Assembly: GCF_003605755.1 (NCBI RefSeq)
Contig: NZ_RAHJ01000011.1
Span: 91,183-155,182 of the forward strand
Source of the DNA: Tsuneonella suprasediminis
GTDB taxonomy: Bacteria; Pseudomonadota; Alphaproteobacteria; Sphingomonadales; Sphingomonadaceae
Direction: 5' to 3'
DNA: 64,000 nucleotides
The position numbers and the translations under genes were made by a program. Below are positions 19,386 to 29,455 of this stretch, in pieces (the stretch's first letter is position 1; every line of letters begins with the position of its first letter). The notes below the pieces were generated by a model that saw only the letters and a list, made by a program, of their open reading frames with translations, was not told the DNA's origin and ran no database searches.

Positions 19386-20379
19386 ATGCTCAAGTCACTT
19401 TCTCTCTTCACTACTGCCCTGATGCTCAGTTCCGCTCCGGTGCAGGCGCGCAACATTGTGCTCACCAATGACGATGGTCTGACGAGTAATGTCGTTGCGC
19501 TCTATCGCGCACTTAAGAAGGCCGGGCACGATGTGGTCGTATCGGTTCCATGCACCAACCAGAGCGGTATGGGCGCAGCGCTCAATATCGGACATCCTCT
19601 GACGCCGCTGAAAGAGCCCTGCCTCAATAATGCAGCACAGCCGGGCGATCCGGGGGCTGGTCCGATGACGCGGAACGGGCTGACTGCAGGCGATTTCCAC
19701 TATGTCAACGGCACGCCGGTTATGGCCCTGCTTTACGGCCTGGACGTACTGAGTATAGAGCGGTGGGGCGACGAACCCGATCTTGTTCTGTCGGGGCCTA
19801 ACGAAGGGCAAAATGTCGGCGCGATCATCCTCAGTTCCGGCACCGTCAGTAACTCGCAATATGCCGCCGTACGAGGGATTCCCGCGATTGCACTGTCGGC
19901 TGGAGCGAATAGCGAAGGTCCGGATCTCGCCAACCCGATATCGGCGCAGGTCGCACAGCGTGTCGTCGAACTGGTCAATGCTTTGGAACACAAAGCCGGG
20001 GAGGGTGCGTTGCTGCCGCGAGGGCTCGCGCTAAATGTGAATTTTCCCGACGAGCTAGACGGCGCGCAATGGCGTGCGACGCAGGTTGGTACCTATAATA
20101 CTTATGCGATAGGCTTCACAGTCAACATGGCCGAGACGGCGTCGCCCGCGATGCGCGCCATCGCAGAAGGAAGAGGCATGCAGGTGCCCCCCCCTGCCGG
20201 GCCTGAACTTCGCAATAAACGAGACCCCTCCGACCCCGGACCAGGAGAACGATGAATCCGCAGTTTACCGGCAGCATATCGCAGTGAGCCCCATGCAGGT
20301 CGGCTATGCCGCCTCTCCCGCTGCAGTTGCCACGGTCAACTGGCAGCTGTCGGAATTGCTCCTCGAACGCGCCGAATAA
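19386..20379 (+). pseudogene. secreted SurE-like 5'/3'-nucleotidase, frameshift in C8 run
   Basis: SurE-family survival phosphatase with an added signal peptide (MLKSLSLFTTALMLSSAPVQ then AR), so it should act in the periplasm. The core motif NIVLTNDDGLTSNVVAL carries the metal-binding Asp pair, and VLSGPNEGQNVG matches the family's GxNxG site. The frame as read stops at 20255 after 289 residues. Beyond an eight-C run (20187-20194) a second frame continues NFAINETPPTPDQENDESAV and then IAVSPMQVGYAASPAAVATV to a stop at 20379. Seven C's would give a 330-residue protein with the usual SurE C-terminus. It is either phase-variable, inactivated or mis-sequenced. Confidence 0.82.
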
Positions 20380-20394
20380 TCTGGAGATGAATTG

Positions 20395-21300
20395 ATGCGC
20401 CTGATCATTCTTCCGCTCGCCGCGCTGGCTTTGCTTCCCGCGTGTGACAACCATGCCGGTCAGCCAAATGCCGAGGCCGAACTCTCACCTGTCGCCGCCA
20501 ATGATATGGCGCTGACGGACAAGCGCCGCGTTCTCGATCTGGAAGGCGGAGTGAACTTTCGCGATCTGGGCGGCTACAGGACCACCGATGGCCGGATCAC
20601 GAAGTGGGAAACGGTCTATCGCTCAGGCTCTCCAGCAGGCCTCACCGACGCTGACAACGCAGAACTTGCCCGTCGCGGCATTCGTACTTTCTGCGATTTC
20701 CGTTCGAATGAGGAGCGCGAGGAAGAGCCTAACCCCTATGTCGTCAAAAACAGCGATGTCGAATACTGGACGCGCGACTATGCGATGGATTCGGGAGGTC
20801 TAGGAAAGGTACTGGCTGGCCCGAACGCCAGCGCCGATAATTCGCGCAAGGCCATGATCAGCATCTACCGTACCATTGCACAGGATAATTCCGAGAGTTA
20901 CGCGCAAATGTTCCGTTACCTCGCAGAAGGCCGTACACCGTTGGCCTTCAATTGTTCTGCGGGCAAGGATCGTGCAGGAACCGGAGCAGCTCTGCTGTTG
21001 TCCCTGCTTGGCGTCCCGCGTGAAACCGTGGTAGCCGATTATGCCCTTTCCGACGACGTCGTGGATTACCGAGCAAAGATACAAGAAGCGGCAGACAGCA
21101 ATCCGTCTTACGCCGCGCTGGCTCAGTTGCCGTGGGAGACCGTGAAACCGCTGGTCGCTTCCGACCCGGCTTATATCGAAAGCGCTCTCGACGCGCTCGA
21201 GAATGAATACGGCTCGGTCGATACCTTCATTGAGCGGAAACTGGGCGTTACCGAAGACATGAAGCGCGCGATCATAAAGAATCTAACCGAAGAGTCCTGA
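20395..21300 (+). CDS. lipoprotein tyrosine-protein phosphatase (Y_phosphatase3-like)
   Basis: A 301-residue protein with a lipoprotein signal (lipobox LLPAC, Cys 17), so it is tethered in the periplasm or outer membrane. The active site CSAGKDR (187-193) is the CX5R loop of protein-tyrosine/dual-specificity phosphatases; VNFRDLGGYRTTDG (53-66) and YRSGSPAGL are typical of the secreted Y_phosphatase3 group, which often takes phospholipid or phosphoinositide substrates. An ATG at 20395 with GGAG upstream is chosen. It follows the SurE-like gene by 15 bases. Together with SurE and the receptor it suggests dephosphorylation of a compound before or after outer-membrane import. Confidence 0.88.
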   Translation: MRLIILPLAALALLPACDNHAGQPNAEAELSPVAANDMALTDKRRVLDLEGGVNFRDLGGYRTTDGRITKWETVYRSGSPAGLTDADNAELARRGIRTFCDFRSNEEREEEPNPYVVKNSDVEYWTRDYAMDSGGLGKVLAGPNASADNSRKAMISIYRTIAQDNSESYAQMFRYLAEGRTPLAFNCSAGKDRAGTGAALLLSLLGVPRETVVADYALSDDVVDYRAKIQEAADSNPSYAALAQLPWETVKPLVASDPAYIESALDALENEYGSVDTFIERKLGVTEDMKRAIIKNLTEES

Positions 21301-21308
21301 AAGGAAGC

Positions 21309-21321
21309 CCGAATGTTTCGG
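21309..21321 (+). terminator. weak hairpin after the phosphatase gene
   Basis: CCGAA-TGT-TTCGG forms a five-base-pair stem eight bases after the stop and is followed by GTTTGC. It may be a weak terminator for the receptor-SurE-phosphatase operon. Confidence 0.3.
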
Positions 21322-21414
21322 TTTGCACAGGAGCGGAGTATCTGAGTGAAGCTTTGTGCTCGACCCTGTTCTTTTCCGCTTATGCAACGTCCGTTTTGAG
21401 AAGCCCCTGATTTT

Positions 21415-21481
21415 CTAGACGCCTTCCGCTTTCAAAATCTGCTGCCGCTCGAACTCGAGTGGCGACAGCATCCCGTAGTTT
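21415..21481 (-). pseudogene. IS3-family transposase C-terminal fragment
   Basis: The minus strand reads NYGMLSPLEFERQQILKAEG followed by V and a stop at 21415. This matches the usual C-terminus of IS3-family OrfB proteins (…LGMLSPVEFE…). Upstream of it the frame is lost, so only a scar remains. Confidence 0.55.
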
Positions 21482-21570
21482 GCACTTCAAGCAGATTAAA
21501 CTGTCCCCCTTCGCCATGTGACAGGCCTTCCCTCGTTCATATGCTGGACCTTCACGCGCGGGGGAGGCTG

Positions 21571-21648
21571 TCGGACACCTCGATCTCGGGCCGCCGTGTT
21601 GTGCGCGAACTCACCGCGCTGATCGAACAGCTTGGCAATGGGAAGTGA
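21571..21648 (+). pseudogene. IS3-family transposase integrase-core fragment
   Basis: The plus strand reads SDTSISGRRVVRELTALIEQ then LGNGK and a stop. This phrase precedes the catalytic SDNGTEF motif in IS3-family integrase cores (usually …RGKPKMIVSDNGTE…). The frame breaks exactly there, and it points opposite to the fragment at 21415-21481, showing rearrangement. Confidence 0.55.
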
Positions 21649-21719
21649 TCGAACCGTTGCGACCGTCCGAGCGGGGCCTTTGGGCGCGGCAAGCAGGTGT
21701 CAATCGGCGCTTTCTTAGT

Positions 21720-22103
21720 GGCATGGCGAACGCAAATACTATCTCTCCAATCTGCCCCGCGACACCCCGATCACGGCTCCGCTGGTGCGATCAAGGCGCG
21801 CTGGGTCTGCGAACAAGCGCATCAGCAACTCAAGGAAGAACTTGGCCTCGATCACTTCGAAGGACGATTCTGGACCGGGCTTCACCGCCATGCCTTGATA
21901 TCGATGATGGCCTACGCCTTCCTGCAATCCCGAAGGCTCGCTCAGGCGGGGCGGAAAAAAGAAACCTCGGCCCTCGTCCCAAAACCACCTTACCCGCAGT
22001 GCGCCAGGCCATCTTTGACCGCCTGTCTCGCTCACCGCCGCAGCATTGCCCTCACTGCGGGGGATGTCTCGAACGGTCTGCCCGCAAACTTCTGCCAAAG
22101 TAG
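21720..22103 (+). pseudogene. IS701-family transposase remnant with several frameshifts
   Basis: Three reading frames together spell the C-terminal part of an IS701-like DDE transposase: ERKYYLSNLPRDTPITAPLV at about 21730, then IKARWVCEQAHQQLKEELGL with DHFEGRFWTGLHRHALISMM in a second frame, then TLPAVRQAIFDRLSRSPPQH with CPHCGGCL in a third, stopping at 22103. At least two frameshifts and the loss of the N-terminal half make it non-functional. It lies about 190 bases from a tRNA gene. The stretch 22104-22293 shows no gene. Confidence 0.75.
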
Positions 22104-22293
22104 TGCTAAGAAGCCCACATCTTTTAAGAGCCTTAACCTGCTCCGCGAAAATACCCCCAAAATACCACCGCACCAAATCTGGCTGCATGTGGAAGACCAT
22201 GGGCGCATGCGGACGCGAATCACCCGCAATCCTCTGCCCTTTTTCGATTTTTGGAGAATGTGGAGGCTGGCGGAAGCCTCCGGATCAAGGAAA

Positions 22294-22370
22294 TGGTAGC
22301 GGAGGAGGGACTTGAACCCCCGACACGCGGATTATGATTCCGCTGCTCTAACCGGCTGAGCTACTCCGCC
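22294..22370 (-). tRNA. tRNA-Met (CAT anticodon)
   Basis: A 77-base cloverleaf on the minus strand: acceptor GGCGGAG/CTCCGCT, D arm GCTCAGCCGGTTAGAGC, anticodon arm GCGGA-ATCATAA-TCCGC with anticodon CAT, T arm with GGTTCAAGTCC, and an encoded CCA. It most resembles the elongator tRNA-Met; tRNA-Ile2 (lysidine-modified CAT) is the alternative. Confidence 0.93.
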
Positions 22371-22438
22371 CCAATCGGGCACTGCGGCGTCGATTGGCGC
22401 CGTGCAGGCGGCGCATTTAGGGCGGGGATCGCGCGCGG

Positions 22439-22960
22439 TCAACCGCGGAATGACCACTGTTTTACAAACTCCCACGGTCCACCCCGATATCGGTGCAGCG
22501 CCAGTCCGGTAAATGCGAATGGTCGCGGCTCTATCGCCCCCGCCAGTTCGACCTGCAAAGCCCGCGCACGATGCGGGCTGACCTTGTTCTGAATCGTGAT
22601 GTGCAGACGGGGCACAGCCATGTCCTGCGGCGTCAGCAGGCCATAAAAGCGATCTGCCAGCCTTTCCCTCAGCACCAGCATCGCCGCGCTTTCCAGCCGC
22701 AGTGCGGTGCCGCGCCCCAGGTTCATCAATCCGTCGAGACGTGCCAGTGGCGGGGCCGCCTTCGCCTCTTGCGCCAAGGCATCGCGCAGTTCGCTTTCCA
22801 GACTGGGCGGCAGCGCGTGGAACAGCGTGACGTGGGCGTTGAGCTGGTTGCGTTCGGGCGGGAAATGCTCGCTGCGGAGCTGATCGGCCCGCGATTGCAG
22901 CCATTGCGGCAATTGCGCGGTCACGATCAGCGGAGCGGGCGCGGATGAATCGGGCGGCAT
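22439..22960 (-). CDS. 2H phosphoesterase / 2'-5' RNA ligase-like protein
   Basis: A 173-residue protein with the two HxT motifs that define the 2H phosphoesterase superfamily: HVT at 43-45 (NAHVTLFHAL) and HIT at 120-122 (RLHITIQNK). The start MPPDSSAPAP at 22960 is chosen since it precedes the first strand LIVTAQLP; the frame is open further upstream. Related enzymes (ThpR/LigT) cleave cyclic or 2'-5' phosphodiester bonds in RNA or nucleotides. The natural substrate here is unknown. It lies 35 bases after mltG, on the same strand. Confidence 0.82.
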   Translation of the reverse strand: MPPDSSAPAPLIVTAQLPQWLQSRADQLRSEHFPPERNQLNAHVTLFHALPPSLESELRDALAQEAKAAPPLARLDGLMNLGRGTALRLESAAMLVLRERLADRFYGLLTPQDMAVPRLHITIQNKVSPHRARALQVELAGAIEPRPFAFTGLALHRYRGGPWEFVKQWSFRG

Positions 22961-22995
22961 CGCTGCACCGCCCCCGTCGTTGCCCGGCGGCGCGA

Positions 22996-23958
22996 TCAGT
23001 CCATCTCCCCGCGCTCGCGCCGGATAGCGAACCATTTTTGCACGTTGGCATTGTGCCCTGCCAGCGTTTCGGAAAACCAGTGCCCGCCCTTGCCATTGGC
23101 GACCATGTAGAGGGCCTTGGTGTCCGCCGGGTGGAGCACGGCCTCGATACTGGCGCGACCGGGGTTGGTGATCGGCCCCACAGGCAACCCGCGCATGGTA
23201 TAGGTATTATATCCGTTGACTGCTGCGATCTCACTCTGGCGGATACGGCGGCCCAGCGGCTTGCCCTTGGTTATGGGGTAGATAATCGTCGGGTCGGCCT
23301 GCAACGGCATCCCTTCCCGCACGCGGTTGGAATAAAGCCCCGCCACTTGCTTGCGTTCGCTGGCGACGCCGGTTTCCTTTTCGACGATTGCAGCGAGCGT
23401 CACCGCCTCTTCGGGTGTTTTGACCACGATATTCTTGCCCCGTTTCGACCATGCTTCGGCCAGAAACGCGTTCATCGCGGTCTGCATCCGCGCCAGCACC
23501 CGTGTACGCGGTTCGCCGCGTTCGAAGTTATAGGTATCGGGGAGGACCGATCCCTCTTCCGGCACCGGGATCGGGCCGGTCAGCAGCGGCTCCGCCATCA
23601 GGCGTTCGTACACCATGATCGACGGCATCCCTTCGGGGATAGTGACGAATCGCTGGATCACTTCGCCATGCTGGAACTGATCGAGGATTTGCGACGCGCT
23701 CGATCCGGCAGGGACGAGAAATTCGCCCGCCTGCACCGGATCGCTGCCGCCGAACACTTTGGCACGCAGCAGGAAGCTGTCGGCCGATGCGATCAGGCCT
23801 TTGTCTTCCAGTTCGCGCGCCACTTTGGTCAGCGTGGCGCCATCGGGCACGATGAACGAAGTGTCTTTCGGCACATTCGCCGCACCGTACCACCCGTGCG
23901 CGAACCACGCGAAAGCCAGCGCCGCGACGAGCGCCGCCGCCAGCACCAGCTTCTTCAC
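22996..23958 (-). CDS. mltG: endolytic murein transglycosylase MltG
   Basis: A 320-residue YceG-family protein that cuts nascent glycan strands and sets their length. It has one N-terminal membrane segment (3-22), a LysM-like part (about 33-105, VPDGATLTKVARELEDKGLI) and the catalytic region with IVEKETG (191-197), whose Glu is the expected active site, plus ADPTIIYP and NTYTMRGLPVGPITNPGRAS. It starts one base after the fabF stop, and the acpP-fabF-mltG order is common in alphaproteobacteria. Confidence 0.95.
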   Translation of the reverse strand: MKKLVLAAALVAALAFAWFAHGWYGAANVPKDTSFIVPDGATLTKVARELEDKGLIASADSFLLRAKVFGGSDPVQAGEFLVPAGSSASQILDQFQHGEVIQRFVTIPEGMPSIMVYERLMAEPLLTGPIPVPEEGSVLPDTYNFERGEPRTRVLARMQTAMNAFLAEAWSKRGKNIVVKTPEEAVTLAAIVEKETGVASERKQVAGLYSNRVREGMPLQADPTIIYPITKGKPLGRRIRQSEIAAVNGYNTYTMRGLPVGPITNPGRASIEAVLHPADTKALYMVANGKGGHWFSETLAGHNANVQKWFAIRRERGEMD

Positions 23959-23959
23959 G

Positions 23960-25219
23960 TCAGTCGACCTTCTTCATGATCAGCGAGGCATTGGTCCCGC
24001 CGAACCCGAAGCTGTTGTTCAGCACCGCGTTCACTTCGCGCTTCTTCGCGACGTGGGGCACCAGATCGACGCCTTCGGTCCCTTCGTCGGGATCGTCGAG
24101 GTTGAGCGTCGGCGGCACGATCTGATCGCGCATGGCGAGGATGCAGAACACCGCCTCCACCGCACCGGCGCCGCCGAGCAGGTGGCCGATGGCCGATTTC
24201 GTGCTGCTCATCGATGCACCGCTCAGATCGTCGCCCAGAACGCGCTTCACCGCGGCCAGTTCGATGGTGTCGGCCATCGTGCTGGTGCCGTGCGCGTTGA
24301 CATAGTCGATGTCGCCCGCTTCCATCCCGGCCTTACGCAGCGCCATCCGCATGGCGAGTTCGGCACCCTTCCCTTCGGGATGCGGTGCGGTGACGTGATA
24401 GGCATCGCCCGACAGGCCATAACCGACCACTTCGGCATAAATCTTCGCGCCGCGCGCCTTGGCGTGTTCATACTCTTCCAGCACGACAACGCCGGCGCCT
24501 TCGCCCATCACGAAGCCATCGCGGCCCTTGTCGTAGGGACGACTGGCTTCTGTCGGGCGATCGTTCATGCTCATGTTGAGCGCGCGCGCCTGAGCGAAAC
24601 CGGCCACACCGAGCGGGTTGATCGTGCCTTCCGAGCCGCCCGCCAGCATGACATCGGCATCGCCATCCTTGATCATCCGCGCGGCATCGCCAATCGAGTG
24701 CGCCCCGGTGGAACAGGCGGTAACCACAGCGTGGTTCGGCCCCATCAGGCCGTATTTGATCGACACCTGCCCGCTGATCAGGTTGATCAGACGCCCATGC
24801 ACGAAGTGCGGGCTGACCCGGCCCGGCCCGCGTTCATGCAGGTTGACCGATTCGATTTCGATCCCCGGCAGGCCGCCGATACCGGAACCGATCGAACAAC
24901 CGGTGCGGGTTTTCAGATCGTCGTCCATATCGGTGAGTCCGGCATCTTCGAGCGCCTGACCGGCCGCATCGATGCCGTATACGATGAACGGATCCACCTG
25001 ACGCTGGATCTTGTGATCCACCCGCTTGTCAGGATCGAAGCCGTATTCGTGATCCTTGGGCTTCACTTCGCACGCGATGGTGCATTTCTGCCCTTCGGTA
25101 TCGAACCGGGTGATCGGACCTGCACCGCTTTTCCCGGCGATGAGGTTTTTCCAGGAAGTTTCCACGTCCCCGCCCAGCGGGGTAACGAGGCCGAGTCCGG
25201 TAACGACGACACGACGCAT
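23960..25219 (-). CDS. fabF: beta-ketoacyl-ACP synthase II
   Basis: A 419-residue condensing enzyme that extends acyl-ACP with malonyl-ACP in fatty acid synthesis. The catalytic triad is visible: Cys169 in VTACSTGAHS, His310 in NAHGTSTMADT and His346 in KSAIGHLLGG. The start MRRVVVTGLGLVTPLG at 25219 is the family start; an upstream ATG in the same frame has no support. It follows acpP by 99 bases, as in most proteobacteria. Confidence 0.97.
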   Translation of the reverse strand: MRRVVVTGLGLVTPLGGDVETSWKNLIAGKSGAGPITRFDTEGQKCTIACEVKPKDHEYGFDPDKRVDHKIQRQVDPFIVYGIDAAGQALEDAGLTDMDDDLKTRTGCSIGSGIGGLPGIEIESVNLHERGPGRVSPHFVHGRLINLISGQVSIKYGLMGPNHAVVTACSTGAHSIGDAARMIKDGDADVMLAGGSEGTINPLGVAGFAQARALNMSMNDRPTEASRPYDKGRDGFVMGEGAGVVVLEEYEHAKARGAKIYAEVVGYGLSGDAYHVTAPHPEGKGAELAMRMALRKAGMEAGDIDYVNAHGTSTMADTIELAAVKRVLGDDLSGASMSSTKSAIGHLLGGAGAVEAVFCILAMRDQIVPPTLNLDDPDEGTEGVDLVPHVAKKREVNAVLNNSFGFGGTNASLIMKKVD

Positions 25220-25318
25220 ATTGCTCTCCAACAAATACAACAGGCCCGGCCCCACGGCGGGGACGAGCCTGTTTATGCCCCGCCGACTTGCCGTCAGGCG
25301 AGCACGGCGGGCAGGACC

Positions 25319-25555
25319 TTAGCCCTTGTGCTCTTCAATGTACTTGGTCGCGTCGCCGACGGTCGTGATCTTTTCGGCAGCGTCATCAGGGATTTCGACC
25401 CCGAATTCTTCTTCGAAAGCCATGACCAGTTCAACGATGTCGAGGCTGTCGGCACCGAGATCGTCAATAAAGCTGGCGTCCTGGGTGACCTTGTCGGCTT
25501 CGACGCCGAGGTGTTCGACGACAATTTTCTGCACGCGGTCGGCGGTATCGCTCAT
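25319..25555 (-). CDS. acpP: acyl carrier protein
   Basis: A 78-residue acidic protein with the phosphopantetheine attachment serine at residue 37 in the motif [12 protein letters not shown]. It carries the growing chain for FabF and the other fatty acid enzymes. It is encoded directly upstream of fabF. The start [17 protein letters not shown] is standard. Confidence 0.97.
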   Translation of the reverse strand: MSDTADRVQKIVVEHLGVEADKVTQDASFIDDLGADSLDIVELVMAFEEEFGVEIPDDAAEKITTVGDATKYIEEHKG

Positions 25556-25637
25556 AATGGTCCCTCTTCGAACTTGGGGTGTATGGTTGGGTTTCGCCCT
25601 AATCAACGGGCGGCGGGCTGGCAAGTCCCGCGCATTG

Positions 25638-27461
<1,824 letters not shown>

Positions 27462-27631
27462 CTAAAATCTTTCCAATTTCGGGGCTATGGCGCTAGGTGC
27501 CTCGCGCGTTTTGCGCGGGTTCGCGCTCCTTTAGCAGGAAACGCGCGCGCTAACAGGGCACGGGCGGGCTTTTGTCAAGGCACACTCTGTCCGGTGGGTG
27601 GCACTCCGCCCGAACTATGAAATGAAGACAG

Positions 27632-28897
27632 ATGAAAATACATGACCTGATTACCACTACCGAAGCCCTCGCGGATTTGTGCGAAAGGCTGGCGGAAAGC
27701 GATTTCGTTACCGTCGATACCGAATTCATGCGCGAGAACACCTACTGGCCCGAACTGTGCCTGGTGCAGATCGCCAATACGGAAGAGGCAGCGGCGATCG
27801 ATCCGCTGGCCGAAGGGATCGATCTGCAACCGCTGCTCGATCTGATGTGCGACAACGAAGACGTACTGAAGATCTTCCACGCCGGGGGGCAGGATGTGGA
27901 AATCATCTACAACCTCACCGGCAAGACCCCGCACCCGATTTTCGATACCCAGATCGCGATGATGGCGATCAGCCAGTCCGAACAGATCGGCTATGCCAAT
28001 CTGGTGGAAGCATGGCTGGGGATCACTATCGACAAGGGCGCCCGCTTCACCGACTGGAGCCGCCGCCCGTTGACCGAACGGCAGATCGAATATGCCATCG
28101 GGGACGTGACGCATCTTTCAAAAATCTTCCCTAAGATACTGAAAAAGCTTATTAAAACGAGTCGCGGATCGTGGCTTGATGCGGAGATGGACAAGCTGGC
28201 CGATCCGGCGAACTACGCCAACGATCCCGGCAAGGCATGGCAACGCATCCGCGCGCCCAGCCGCAACGCCACGGTGCTCGGCCGCCTGAAAGACCTCGCC
28301 GCATGGCGCGAGGGGGAAGCGCAGCACAAGAATATCCCGCGCGGACGGATCATGCGCGATGAAACACTGGCCGATCTCGCCAGCCATCCGCCCAGGAAGC
28401 AAGCCGATCTCGTCAAAGTGCGCGGCCTGTCAAATGCCTGGAAAGACAACGATATAGGCAAACGCCTGATGAAAGTGCTCGAAGCGGCCGAACCGCTCGG
28501 CAAAGACGAGATGCCCGACAAGCCCAAGCGCGGCGCACCGCTGGGCAAGGAAGGCGCGCTGGTGGCCGATCTGCTCAAGCTGCTGCTCAAAATCCGCAGC
28601 CGCGAAATCGACGTGGCCAGCCGCCTGCTGACCCGCAGCGACGAGATGGAGGCACTGGCCGCAGGTGTGCGCGATCTGCCGATCCTGAAAGGCTGGCGAT
28701 ACGAAGTGTTCGGCCGCGAAGCGCTCGATCTGGTGGAAGGCAAGCTGGCCTTCGCAGTCGAAAGCGGTCGCCTGAAAATGACCCATATCGACGATGCAAA
28801 GCCGGGCGATGAAGCGACCGAATCCGACAACGCGGGCACCGCGGCTATTGCAAATGCTGCGGACGATGCAGGCGATGCGGCGATGGAGGCTGAATAG
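27632..28897 (+). CDS. rnd: ribonuclease D
   Basis: A 421-residue 3'-5' exoribonuclease for tRNA 3'-end processing. The DEDD exonuclease domain covers about 1-180: Asp29 and Glu31 in VTVDTEFMRE, then KIFHAGGQDVEII and the Exo III region QIEYAIGDVTHL. An HRDC domain follows (about 210-290, RDETLADLASHPPRKQADLV). The Ala/Asp-rich C-terminal tail (about 385-421) is low complexity and probably disordered. Confidence 0.95.
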   Translation: MKIHDLITTTEALADLCERLAESDFVTVDTEFMRENTYWPELCLVQIANTEEAAAIDPLAEGIDLQPLLDLMCDNEDVLKIFHAGGQDVEIIYNLTGKTPHPIFDTQIAMMAISQSEQIGYANLVEAWLGITIDKGARFTDWSRRPLTERQIEYAIGDVTHLSKIFPKILKKLIKTSRGSWLDAEMDKLADPANYANDPGKAWQRIRAPSRNATVLGRLKDLAAWREGEAQHKNIPRGRIMRDETLADLASHPPRKQADLVKVRGLSNAWKDNDIGKRLMKVLEAAEPLGKDEMPDKPKRGAPLGKEGALVADLLKLLLKIRSREIDVASRLLTRSDEMEALAAGVRDLPILKGWRYEVFGREALDLVEGKLAFAVESGRLKMTHIDDAKPGDEATESDNAGTAAIANAADDAGDAAMEAE

Positions 28898-28934
28898 TTG
28901 ACCGGCCCTGAGGAATGGGCCAGACTTTTCACCG

Positions 28935-29231
28935 ATGGACACGCAAACTGTGATTTCGCGGTTACGCAAAAACAAGCGCCAGTTGCGCGCTGCAGGCTTG
29001 CGCGAAATTTCCCTGTTCGGGTCCACTGCCACAGGGAAACAATCAGATACCTCCGATGTCGATCTGGCGGTCAGGCTGGACGATGTCGCAAATCTGGACC
29101 TGTTTCGCTTCGCCGCGCTAACCGAGAAAGTCCGTCATTTGCTCGGCACACCGGTGGATATAGTGGTCGAACCGGCCCGTAACCCGCGTATCCAGGAGCA
29201 GATCAATCGGGACCGGCTCCGTGTCTTCTGA
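28935..29231 (+). CDS. mntA: MntA-like minimal nucleotidyltransferase (antitoxin)
   Basis: A 98-residue protein with the nucleotidyltransferase signature GS (29-30) followed by SDVDL (Asp41, Asp43). In MntA/HepT pairs the nucleotidyltransferase neutralises the HEPN RNase by adding AMP to a tyrosine near its active site. The HepT-like gene starts inside the last 11 bases of this gene, the usual arrangement. Confidence 0.85.
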   Translation: MDTQTVISRLRKNKRQLRAAGLREISLFGSTATGKQSDTSDVDLAVRLDDVANLDLFRFAALTEKVRHLLGTPVDIVVEPARNPRIQEQINRDRLRVF

Positions 29232-29424
29232 ACGGGAGGCACTTCGCCTCCAGGATATCATCGATAATATCGACCGCATATCGAACCACATCAGCGGCAT
29301 GGGCAACGCGCTGCGGCATGATTACGATTCCATCGATCTCAGGATAATCTGGAATACCGCAGCGCAAACCCTGCCGGCATTGCGCGCAGATTGCTGCCGT
29401 GCGCTGACGCTACCTGATGAATAA
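29221..29424 (+). CDS. HepT-like HEPN toxin, internally shortened
   Basis: A 67-residue protein from a GTG at 29221. Its start (REALRLQDIIDNIDRISNHI) and its end (GNALRHDYDSIDLRIIWNTA, LPALRADC) match the first and last parts of HEPN/DUF86 proteins, which are normally about 105-120 residues. The middle, including two helices, is missing without loss of frame. The R-x4-H-x-Y type region survives as LRHDY, but the fold is probably lost, so toxin activity is doubtful. Confidence 0.7.
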   Translation: MSSEREALRLQDIIDNIDRISNHISGMGNALRHDYDSIDLRIIWNTAAQTLPALRADCCRALTLPDE

Positions 29425-29455
29425 GCTCTGGTAACAGCAGAAAACGGCCCAGCAC

